Shown piece after piece: positions 35,307-45,564 of a stretch of DNA of 64,000 bases. The DNA lies in the NCBI GenBank assembly GCA_958450325.1, contig OY288254.1, forward strand, positions 41,369,077 to 41,433,076. The letters are read 5' to 3'. Both the position numbers and the translations under genes were made by a program. How positions within the stretch are numbered: the stretch's first letter is position 1; every line of letters starts with the position of its first letter. This stretch comes from Agrostemma githago (Eukaryota > Streptophyta > Magnoliopsida > Caryophyllales > Caryophyllaceae). The notes under the pieces are model-generated. The model ran no database searches, was not told where the DNA came from, and saw only the letters and a program-made list of their open reading frames with translations.

Positions 35307-36467
35307 TGTAACACCGTGTTTTCATAATTTGATAAAGATATATATAAACTCTTTTAACTCCATCCCCATTATCCATGAATCCACCCATCACTTGTATGCT
35401 TGGAATTAATATTTCAGGTTCCCACCCTTCACACTTTTATTTATCCTTTTAAACCCTTATGTTCGGATGGACTAATAAACTTAGGCAATATAATTACTCA
35501 TTTTACGTCGGGTTAGAGACGTATTTGGCTCTTGATCAAATCATAAAAGTTTTATATCTTTCTCTTAGCTTTCCAACGCCACCTTAGTCATCTTAATCGG
35601 AGTTCTGTAGAGAAAGTTATGCTCGAAATACGACAGACTGTCACCGTAATCCGCGGACCGCAATTCCGTCGTCCTCATCTATTTCACTCACACTTCACTT
35701 ATTTTTGTAACATGCTTGCAACTTGCCAACTTGCCAACTTGCCAACTTGCACTTCCTTGGAGCACAAGGTCTATAAGCATAGGTTTATAGCCATGCAAGG
35801 CTATATGGCTAAGGCTAATTATCTTCATCATCACATGCCTTTTGTCCTTAAATTAAGGGATGAACTACTCTTCACTTCACCATTCCACCGTAAACCATCA
35901 TCCCCATCAATTTCCTTTTCCATACCCTCTTCTCCATCACTCCTAATTACTAGTAAGTGTAGATTTTATTAGTTTTACTAGTTTAATTGTTTATTGTTTC
36001 CTTGATCTTGATAAATTTTATTAATCTAAAACTAGGTGAACAAGACACCTTGGTGGAAGGAAACCACTTGGGTTGATATCACTCACATTCTACTTATTAG
36101 TAATACTAGTTTTTCTCAAGGTAACTAGGTTACTCCTTTTCTTGATTTATGAAATTCTAACATTTTTATGAATTTATAATAAGATTGAGGATATATATAA
36201 AGTTAAAAAAATTATAGTAATATATGAACTTCATGGTATATAAATTATGTATATATTTTTGTGATGAATATATGAATATATGATTGGTTTTATTGCTCAT
36301 TATTTAATCATGCTTGTAATTTATTTATCATGCAAAAAATATATAAATTATATGAATGATTAAAATAGTTGTGTTCTTAATTATATTCCTACTTTTTATG
36401 TTGATGATGTTGCATGTAGATTTTTAAGCTTTTAGATTTGATTTTCAGATCATTATTTTATTTTTTT

Positions 36468-36939
36468 GGGTTATTTCATGACAATAATACCAACTATAAG
36501 GGGGCTTCTTAGATTAATCCCAACTATACGTAATCTCGTTTTAATATAAATTATGCCTTCATTAATCTCTCATTGATATAGGTGACCGGTTACCTGGAGA
36601 ACTGGTTGAACCTTCATCTTCAGTTTCGACTATTTGTTATGTTTTTTTTTAATCTTTCCAAATTTCATCTTACATTTTTTTTCCCGGTTAGTATTATAGA
36701 AGCCATGAAAAAAATGATTTAGTTTTCTTGTTGTTTTGACTTTTATGAACGACGACGGAACACTCAAGGACCCTAGAAAGTCACAACCGGTCACTATTAC
36801 CGGTAATAGCAGGTCATAATTTTGTCCATAGCGAAATGAGATGAATGAATGCATAGTTCATATTATAATGAGATTACGTATAGTTGGGATTATTTTAAGA
36901 AGCCCCCTTATAGTTGGTATTATTGTCATGAAATAACCC
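36468..36939. mobile_element. Mutator-type MITE, copy 2
   Basis: It starts GGGTTATTTCATGAC and ends GTCATGAAATAACCC, with inverted ends of about 70 bases. A 9-base duplication, TATTTTTTT, lies at 36459-36467 and 36940-36948. Same family as 7521-8318, without the Stowaway insertion. Confidence 0.9.
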
Positions 36940-37544
36940 TATTTTTTTTCATATTATCACATTTTTAATGATTACTCATTCATGCATGCATAAATATCCG
37001 CGATATGTAAATAATTATGGAAAAAAAAATTATTTTTTTTTTTGTTGTAATATGACTTTTTAGTATGTAATAAAATTTTGCATGGTGATTTTATAATTTA
37101 TATAATTTTTTTTTTGGATTTAAATGGATAATTAGGCAATAAAGCCCTAAAGTTATAATAAATATGAAATAAATTCATATGGTATTTTATATAAATAAAT
37201 TCTGATTTTTTTTGTTGTTAAAATTATTTTATAAGTATCACAAAATATTTTTTATCTATTTATTTAATTAATTATTCATAAAATTCCCTATTAAAATGTT
37301 ATTATAAATTGTAAGTATAAAGACTTGTTAAATAATTAATAAGACATTATTTTAATTAAATTTAAAACTTCGTTTTATATTAAATAAATTTTCATGGACA
37401 GTATGTAATTTTAATTTAATCATTTATAATGTGTAGTTAAGCATATTCATGATTGTATAATAATTAAAAAGATAAGTATTCGTCACCCTAAATAACACTG
37501 CTTGTTCACATGTAACTAAATTTTAATTCTAAACGGGGATAGAA

Positions 37545-37620
37545 TAGTAGTTGTGCTGCTGTGGTTAGACACAATGCTCATTTACCTGATGACTAGGGTT
37601 CAAACCCCATTGCCGGCATC
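37545..37620 (+). other. tRNA-like segment (possible SINE head)
   Basis: GTGGTTAGACACA resembles a D-arm/A-box, and GGGTTCAAACCCC (about 37596-37608) is a perfect T-arm stem and B-box. The acceptor and anticodon stems do not fold well, so this is not a functional tRNA. It may be the Pol III head of a SINE; no clear tail or target duplication was found. Confidence 0.35.
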
Positions 37621-38203
37621 TTTTGTGCTCCTTTATATTTTCTCTTACATCTTCTTTTAAAATTCAATTTTATAATTACTATTTAATGATTTATTACACT
37701 GTGAATAAATTAAATGTTATGATATAAAATATAGAGATACTTATTTTAAGAACTAGATCTATTCTTTTTACAAATATCAATTATTTAATATTTTTCAACT
37801 TTTATTATGTATCATAAATAATAATTTGATCATTTATTTAATAAATGAATTTTTGTTCATGTGTAAGAGAAATATAAAATATTGTAATAAATTGTTGTAC
37901 ATGTCATATGATCTAATACTATTTGCTTAATAGTATGGTTAACATAAAAATTTATTTAGTCTTCATGATCGAATAATATGACTTTGATAAATGGTTGTTT
38001 TAAGCGACATTGATTTTTATGGTGGAAATTTATCTTATACTCTAGCAATTTTATTATACTTTATTTTTATTGATGCTATTAAAATTGATTGCTCGGTTAT
38101 GAGGGTTTGGCATGTTAACATGGGGTTATCCATGGTGCTCAGATATTATCTTTTGGACCTTGTTCAATTTTATATATGGTATGGCTAGAGTATAAGATAT
38201 CGA

Positions 38204-38560
38204 GTAGATTTCAGGTTATTGGTCTACTCGAGAAGAGCAATACCAAACTGGGTAGGTTTCAGGTTATTAGCCTACCTAGTACCCTGGCATGGTTTCAGGT
38301 TATTGGCCTGCTAAGGGTTGACCGTTCCTTATGGAATACTCTTATGAGTCTATGGATATGTCGTTTGGGGGTCAAGGGTCCGCACTTTTACGCCTTGACT
38401 GGTTAAGGGTCCGCACTTTTACGCCTTAACTAGACATTTTGTCCCTCGAAAGTCTGGCCAGTCTTAGACACGGGTTCACGGTTATGTGTCCCACCATAGG
38501 GTTATTTTGGTGTCAGGTTATTGGCATCGAAGTTCAGGGTTTCAAGTTATTGGCCCTGGA
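38204..38560 (+). repeat. Degenerate tandem repeat in the Tekay LTR
   Basis: The phrase TTTCAGGTTATTGGCCT and variants recur about six times at spacings of roughly 40-60 bases (38208, 38258, 38294) and again near 38510-38545. CCGCACTTTTACGCCTT occurs twice at about 38381 and 38411. Confidence 0.65.
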
Positions 38561-39149
38561 TGGTGCTCGTTCTTAGCTCGTGTTATTCTATATATTTTTG
38601 GTTCGAGTTCTGGAAGGGTGCATCAGCTTTGCATTATATTTATTTATATATTTATTTTATTTATTTATCTATGACTGGGTATTTGACGTTATCATATATT
38701 CCTTGCTACTAATATATGTATTTTTTTTATCATCTTTGATGAACTTTATATGTTATCATGTTTTTAAATGTAGTATATGTTATCTCTTATTATATTCTCG
38801 TAATTATGATTAGATTTTCATCAGTCACGACTGGGAGGACTCCTAGTTACTCCCCACTGACGGTGGACTTTTATTTTTTTCAGGTTAATGTGCTACTTGG
38901 TCGTGAATGGGGTTGACTTGAGAGAGAATGAATATTGAATAATATGTTTAATAATTGAACCTTGTAGTTTTATTTTGATCGGGTTTCAATTCCGAGAGTA
39001 GTTGTATGCGTTAAGACATATTATTTATCTATGTTGGTAACACTCGGATTTAGTTAACCATGGTGTTTCCGCCACCATGGTATATTTTTAATATAAGACG
39101 CTATAATTATCTACTTTATCCCTTTTGTTTAAATCCTGCGAGTTACAGT

Positions 39150-39165
39150 TGGTATCAGAGCCAGA
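39150..39165 (+). other. Primer binding site (initiator Met tRNA)
   Basis: TGGTATCAGAGCCAGA directly after the LTR, the standard primer site of Tekay, Del and many plant Ty3/gypsy elements. Confidence 0.92.
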
Positions 39166-39381
39166 ACGCTCCCAACACTCTCGGATTGAAATAAGACTTA
39201 AAAAAATATTAGTTTGACTAAAAGAGAGTGGGGTAGAAACAAGTAAGGACTCAATTGGTGTTTATATTATGGGTCTCTTACTTGTGGGTAAGATATGCTT
39301 TTGTTGTCTTCTTATGATTGAGTAGTTGCATGTTAGTGGTAGCATAGGATCCCTACCACTTGAATCACTTGTTATCTTTGG

Positions 39382-40077
39382 ATGCAGATGAATACCCGCC
39401 AGGGAAACGGTCACGCCAATGCTGAGAATGAAAGGGTTCGTATGATCGAGACGGCTTTACTAAAACTACTTGAGAAAGAGAACAATGCTCCACAAGTTGA
39501 TCGTGAAAGATCCGTCTTTGAGCGTTTCAATCGCCACAAGCCCCCAGAATTCATGGGAGTCACTGACCCTATCATCCTTGAAAATTGGATCCACCAAATA
39601 GAAAAGTTGTTTATCGTGACCCAGATACCTGAAAATATGAAGATCGATTTGGCTAGCTTTTACTTCCGCGATGAAGCAGATCGTTGGTGGGACCTTATGA
39701 AAGACTCGCTAAGGGCTAAACCTGGGTTTGGCTGGTCCGAGTTCAAAGAGAGTGTGAAAGCTCGTTTTTATCCCGAGGCTCTTCGTTGGAGGAAGCAACA
39801 AGAATTCTTGGATCTGGAGCAAGGTGATATGACTGTTGAGGAATACACAAGAAAGTTCATAGAACTTGCTCGATTTGCATCCATGGTAATTCCGACTGAG
39901 ACAGAGAAAATTCGTCGCTATGAATTGAGGTTAGCTCCAAAGGTTCGTACTGCAATTGCGGCTCTCCCCTCGCAAACTTTTCAAGAATCTTATAATCATG
40001 CCCTTGGTGTTTATGATGCGGTTCTGAGTCAAGAAGCACTTGAGCGTCGATCGGGAAAGAGAACATCTGCTCCATTG
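39382..40077 (+). pseudogene. gag: Tekay-type gag, truncated by the Tat element
   Basis: Starts at ATG 39382 (MQMNTRQGNG). The Retrotrans_gag domain is recognisable: FMGVTDPIILENWIHQIEKL, FRDEADRWWD, WSEFKESVKARFYPE and EYTRKFIELARFA. The frame is open for about 230 codons and then meets the Tat LTR at 40078. Downstream knuckle, protease, RT and integrase are missing from the window because the right-hand continuation of this element has been lost together with the right end of the Tat element. Confidence 0.9.
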
Positions 40078-41641
40078 TGTGGACATGACGTAGGTCCACC
40101 CCGACGCGGCCACGCGCGGGTTTGGGTAGGTGAATGCACCTCCATATGAGAATGGATCGAATTGAAATTTAAGTCGAAATAGAGTCGCCACCGAATTTTG
40201 TGGTTATTCGGAACCATTCGAGCCCACTCTATATCGCTATGGACCATACACAAAGTATGGCCCATTTCGGTTTTAGAGTTTATTGGGCTCGTCCCTTTGC
40301 ATTGCGATACCGATACCGTCACTACCGGTTATCGTGTATTGAATGACTCTCGTACGCCAACGGTTTCGGGCATCCGGAAACCGAGGTTCTGAGTAAGGGG
40401 TGAGGGTACGTGTTGGGAAGCCCACTAAGGACACCCAACCCCGCCCGCACTTAGCGGCCTCTACTAAGACATCGTTTGACTTTCTAATATGCGCGCTAGT
40501 GATTCGGTGAAATGATATGCAAACAGCGTTTTAGCTAAGAATGCGAATTAAATGTGAGCTACGTCATTTTAATGCATCTAATTTATTGTCGACGTGATTT
40601 AGCATGCGAGGGTTCATTTATAAATGGTAAAACGTAAATAAATAAAGCAAAGCAATAATAAATCGGTTACAAGTTACACGGGCGGAATACAACCCGGAAT
40701 TCACAATACAACGAGCAATAAAAATAGAATAATCGAAATATATATAGTTGAAATGGCAAGCAATAATTATAAACGGACCCGTGTATAAACTAGACCGCGA
40801 ATTGTGTAGGTGGACGAACTTCAATTAAATATATATCGTTTTATGTATTAATCGAAGGACGGGGATATAGGACCTAGGCGTGGTGCTAGCGCGATCCCAA
40901 ATCCCGATGCCTTGTCCCAACTTATCATATCGATAAATTGGAGCCTAAATTAATTATGCGTCGGATACGACTACGGAGTCGTCAACGCAAGATTAATGGT
41001 GAGACTGTCGATCAAAGTTGCTCATGTGTCGTGATATGTGTGAGTTTTGAAGAAAGGAGGGTCACGTGATTGTCTTTACACGTGATGACTAGAGTCATAA
41101 AAAGACGAGGCTCGAAATGTGTGTCGAGGCTCTCGGTTTTCTGGGTTACAGGACCCACTCGACCGAGTCGTGGGCTGACTCGGTCGAGTGCGTCTTTAAG
41201 CGTGGTTACTGCCCAGTTTTTTGGGTGCTACTCGATCGAGTAGCTTATGTACTCGGTCGAGTAGCCCCTGTACGAGTTGTAACTCGTTTATTTTTTTGGT
41301 TTAAATTCGAATATCGCATGACTTGTATTTAACTTGGTTTCCGGTGCTATAATCGTGTATGCATACGATTATAATACCGTTATCGAAATTTTATAAAAAA
41401 CATTGTTAGTTTGAAAATTTTGATTAGTGACGAAATTGTGTCCCTCTACGTCACGACATCGAAATTAATCCTTACGGATTATGAGATATCTATTTTCGTG
41501 TCAACGGGTTCCGTACCAATCTTAGAAATGGATGTATACACGTTCAACTACGAATGATCGTGATCGTGTTAATAAACGAACCATAAAAATGACCATCGTA
41601 ATTAAACGTGTTTGGATCCGAGTTTTGAAATTATTACGTAG

Positions 41642-41713
<72 letters not shown>

Positions 41714-42728
41714 GGTACATACTAAGTTATGATAAAAAGTACATAACGATAATTGAATGCAAAAAAGTAAAATATTAACGTTAGTAATGTCGTTACTATC
41801 GACTAAATATAATATTATAAGCATAAATGAATGTACATAAAAAAACGAGAAAAAGGATGAAGAAGGAGAAATCGGTGTTGAATTGTCACACCCTCAACCT
41901 ACATGTTCTTGCTTCTCGGGATACGGTTCGTCAAATCGCGGCAACGGCACGGGAACGTCGAGATACGTAAGATGAGTTGATGGTGTGTATGTATGGCTCG
42001 GTTTGTATGGGTTTTTTACGAGTTTGTGCTCTCGGAAAAATATGTGTAAGTGTGGTGATGCCTAAGAGTTGAACTATGGCCGGAATGTGGTGTAAGATGA
42101 GTGCAAAGTTGGCTGAAAAATGTGACTCAAAGTTGTAAGTTCTTGTAGGTAAGAAAAAAGTTGTTGAATGCTTAGGATTGACGGGTATTTATAGGGAACC
42201 CACGACATAGGGTCACTCGACCGAGTGGCCCTAGTGCACTCGGTCGAGTGCCCTCGTGAATGAACCTGGACTGCTTCTTTGAGGCTCCACTCGATCGAGT
42301 GGTCAATCCACTCGACCGAGTGGATCAACTAGGCCGCAAAATTTTAGGAGTGATTGGCATTGATTTGATTGTGATTGATTTTGAATGATTTGGCTGATTT
42401 TTGAATCTGGCGCAAGTTTCGAGAATGTATCAGGTCGTTTTTTGTGTCGGGTTTGTCTTGACCGGGTTTTGACCCGGTCGCTAAAAGACGGGAATTATTT
42501 TTGGTGTCGGTTTTGACCCAAATTAGTCTTATTTTGCTCGGAACGACCCACTGGGCCTGAATTTGAGGTTGGTTTTGTGAGGTTTGTATCCCGTTAAAAG
42601 CCCATGCCGGACATTATTAATTTCGAGCCCGTATCCGAGTGCGTTAGAGCACGTTAGCGTCCGATCATCATCGGGTGTTTTTTGGGAACTACCATAGACA
42701 CCTGGCAGTCAAAATGCGGGTGTCTACA
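40078..42728 (-). repeat. 3' LTR of the Tat/Retand-type element
   Basis: 2651 bases. The plus-strand left end is TGTGGACATGACG and the right end GGTGTCTACA (minus TGTAGACACC). Minus-strand TATA box TATAAATA at 42186-42193. Palindrome clusters ACTCGACCGAGT/ACTCGATCGAGT lie at 41156-41264 and 42214-42322; the latter begins about 20 bases upstream of the TATA box. GAGTCGCCACC (a Tat primer-site-like motif, inverted) is at about 40188. A possible target copy, CATTG, lies at 40073-40077. Confidence 0.9.
41644..41710. repeat. (AT)n microsatellite in the LTR
   Basis: About 33 uninterrupted AT units. The truncated 5' LTR (from about 52930) begins exactly within the equivalent but much shorter AT run. 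Confidence 0.97.
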
Positions 42729-42741
42729 GAGCCCCCACTCT
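42729..42741 (-). other. Polypurine tract of the Tat element
   Basis: Minus strand AGAGTGGGGGCTC, directly before TGTAGACACC. This is the usual form for the Tat/Ogre lineage. Confidence 0.85.
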
Positions 42742-43281
42742 AACTGAGGCTTGGACAGGGCGAAAGTCAGAGTAGCTACCAAGTCCGTTAAGACCTGGTA
42801 GACTTCCGGTCGGGTCGTTTATAGTCCATTAGACTCGCGTGAAGGGCTCGCCAGCCATAAGATAGAAATCATACCTGAGCTTGATAATGATACCTCCGTG
42901 GGGAATCGGACTTTTCGCTTAAGTCCTGGGTGCGCCTATATGTGGGCCCATCCCGTACCATTCCGGGGAAAATGCCGCCTCGGGCTTCTGCTGGGGAGAT
43001 TTAGAGGGTTGCATGTCTCTGTTTGAGTCGTACCTGTATAAGTCACATAAGATGTATGCAACACGTAGGTAGTAAAATGACTCGCGCTGGGGAATAAAAA
43101 TTTGAATGACTGAAAAATTTTGAAAAATTTTAGAATGTATTTTTTTTTTGAATTTTGACGGACTGCTCGAGATGACTAAATTCCTGTGTCTGTGGGGAAG
43201 AGTTAAGAGTCGGGCCTGTATGTCTAGGCCCGCTTGGGCCAAGGAGGCACAGCTGCAGGGGATGCACCAGGGTTTTGATGT

Positions 43282-43288
43282 TATAAAT
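43282..43288 (+). promoter_or_regulatory. TATA box of the antisense gene
   Basis: TTATAAATACATC lies 97 bases upstream of the ATG at 43379. A pyrimidine/adenine-rich leader (CTCTCAAAAGCTTCATCTTC) follows, as in plant 5' leaders. The spacing suits a start site near 43315. This implies transcription on the plus strand, opposite to the retrotransposon RNA. Confidence 0.6.
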
Positions 43289-43378
43289 ACATCACCCTGG
43301 CTCCTCTCTTTGTCACAACTCTCAAAAGCTTCATCTTCTCCTCAAAAGAAAACTTTATCCCTTTCAAGAAACTTTATC

Positions 43379-45182
43379 ATGGCTATTGACCGTCTGATCG
43401 ACATGCTGCAAGATTGGGCCCACCGTTTTAGGGATGCGACCAATGTAGCTTTAACGCAGTCAGGCATATTCCAATTGTTCACGTTCCGTCAGATGCACGT
43501 GGACCGTCATTTCCTCGATGCCTGTCTCACCTTCTGGGATGACACCTATCATGTTTTCGTCTTCTCTCGGGGCGAGATCTGTCCTCTCCCTGAGGAAATT
43601 GCTGCCATAGGAGGGTGGAACCCACTGCTCCGTCCTGTCGTCCCTTTCTCAGTTCGGGACCCCAGGAGGAAATTACGGGAGTTTTTGGGGCTCTCCCATG
43701 CTGAAGTATCCCGTATGCTTGAAGGGGATACCGTTTCTCTGCTTGCCTTAGCTGAGAAGTTCATGAACCCGTACGACATCCGCGTTACGCCCATTCATAG
43801 CCGTAGGGCGTTCTCCTTCTGTATGCTGCACGTGTATGCCTTCGAAGGCCATATGGACCTGCTGTCTTGTATGGGTAGCGTTCGTCTTCTCGTTGTTGCT
43901 GACCTTATGGAGACGGAGTGTAGTCCCGCATGGTTGATCACGGGGGAAATTATTCAGGGCCTGGATAACCGAAAGAGGGATGAGTCAGCCCATTTTACTG
44001 GGAGCACCCGTCTGCTACAGGCATACCGTTTTTTCCTTGATTTTTCGATTTTTTCGATTTATTTTATTTTATTTTATTTTTTCGATTTTTTTTTTCGCGA
44101 TATACTGCTGCAGGGGGCACTCGATCGAGTCACCCTGGCACTCGATCGAGTGCCCTCGCGAAGGGGTCTACTGCCTCGTTTTAGGGTGTCACTCGATCGA
44201 GTGACCCCGACACTCGGTCGAGTGCCTTATGGCGAACCTCCGAATCGTTCTTATGAATGTTGTGTTCTTTTCAGCTATGGTTATTTGAGCGGTTGTCGAA
44301 GATTGAGCCTCCTCCCAACCCGAGTCAATATTGGTTCAACCAGGTGATGACAAGGAGACGGCCTACCGACTCGTCCTGCCTGACTACCCAGAAATATTGG
44401 GAGGAAGAATTAACATTCCATCGTGGTCCACTGATACGATGGGTGGTTCCATGGTGGCCCATTTATGCTTGGACGGGTTTGGCGCCCGGAGACAAGGCGC
44501 GCTATCAGGTGATTTTGTCCCTTAGCCAGACGGTTCACCTCTATCCTGACCGCATACTCAGGCAGTATGAGTGGACTCAGCGCATCCCGGAGAATGAGGC
44601 AGTTGTGAGTGCACCTACCCAGCTGACCGACATTATGTGCGACACCTGGATTCAGAGGTGGTACACTCGAGTTACTTGGTCCATTCCCAAGTCGCTCCAT
44701 TCTACCTGAGTATCTTATTCCTATGAGAGGTGGACCAAAGCCGAGACTGCCGAAGCTCGTGCTGCTCTGAAGGTTGATGAGGCCTTCGACCTGCTTCGAC
44801 GAGAAGGTCAAGGATAACAGAGACTTCTTTGCTGAAGGGGAGACTCTACCCCCGATAGTCCGTCTAACGCCAGGTCAGAGAAGGGGAGCAAGGACTCGAG
44901 CTAGGGGGTCCGATGCTAGAGGTGCTCGAGGGGAAGTGAGCCCCCAGACAAATTTGGAGAGGAGACCAGGGGGCCGGGTCTTTAGTCCAGGACCGACTTG
45001 GTCCTAAGGACAGGTTGCTAGAGCATATACGGGCTCGACATGGGCCCGTGACAATAGCTGAAGATCCTCTGTCGAAGAAGAGGACTCGGGCCAAGGAGGT
45101 TCCCGTGGTCATCCGGGAACGCTCCTCCCCACCCCGGCGACCTCGGGCTCCACGAGACCCGAAGGACAAGGGCAAGGGCTAG
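43379..45182 (+). pseudogene. Antisense gene of the Tat/Retand element (plant mobile domain-like)
   Basis: Exon 1 is 43379-44020 (214 codons). Exon 2 starts at 44275 after TTTTCAG and joins in phase (LLQ to LWLFERL). The intron donor is GC (CAGGCATACC), either a GC-AG intron or a mutated GT. Exon 1 has LTFWDDTYHVFVFSRGEICP and LPEEIAAIGGW, resembling plant mobile domain/DUF7745-type proteins found with plant transposons. Exon 2 has YWEEELTFHRGPLIRWVVPW and IPENEAVVSAPTQL. A TGA at 44707-44709 interrupts it. Reading continues (WTKAETAEARAALKVDEAF), then changes frame near 44800, and a basic Pro/Arg-rich tail ends at TAG 45182. Antisense ORFs between integrase and the 3' LTR are known in Retand and other Ogre/Tat elements; the molecular role is unknown. 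Confidence 0.75.
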
Positions 45183-45564
45183 ATGCCCGGATACTAGTCT
45201 CCGTTATTATTATTTAGATATTATTACTTTTTTTTGTTGTGTGTTTTATTTGGCTTTTTGTAATTTTGAATTACCGAGTTTATCGGTTTTTTTGGAATAA
45301 AAGTACTATATTAGTGAAGTCGTTCCTGTCTTTTTCGTTATTGCAGCGGTTGTGCCCTTTTGAGGGGCTGCCTATGTATCCACAGTTAGTGGAATGAAAC
45401 CAAACGTAGTTCGGGCGTAGATTTTTTTGCAATTTCGAAATACATCAAGACTATGATTTCGAGATGTGTGACAGTAGGATAAATAATCCTAACTTATTGA
45501 CTTGCTTATATTTTGAAAAAGATGTTTTTAAATAATTTTTTTGCAAATGACATTTAGGTAAGGT

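Larger units (their letters stand above)
35307..39147 (+). mobile_element. Tekay/Del-type Ty3/gypsy 5' LTR (about 3.8 kb)
   Basis: It starts TGTAACACC and ends GTTACA just before an initiator-Met primer site (39150). No second LTR is in the window. It is very AT-rich and contains a 472-base MITE, a tRNA-like segment and repeats of TTTCAGGTTATTGGCCT. Without the MITE it is about 3.4 kb, within the range of plant Tekay LTRs. It is inserted in the 3' region of the pol-less element. Confidence 0.75.

Noticed and set aside
41522..41824. ORFs on both strands across the AT run (Tyr-Ile repeats)
   Set aside because: They only translate the (AT)n microsatellite; no coding signal outside it.
43549..43794. 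Minus-strand ORF inside the antisense gene region
   Set aside because: No family resemblance; the plus frame has TATA box, intron and domain similarity.
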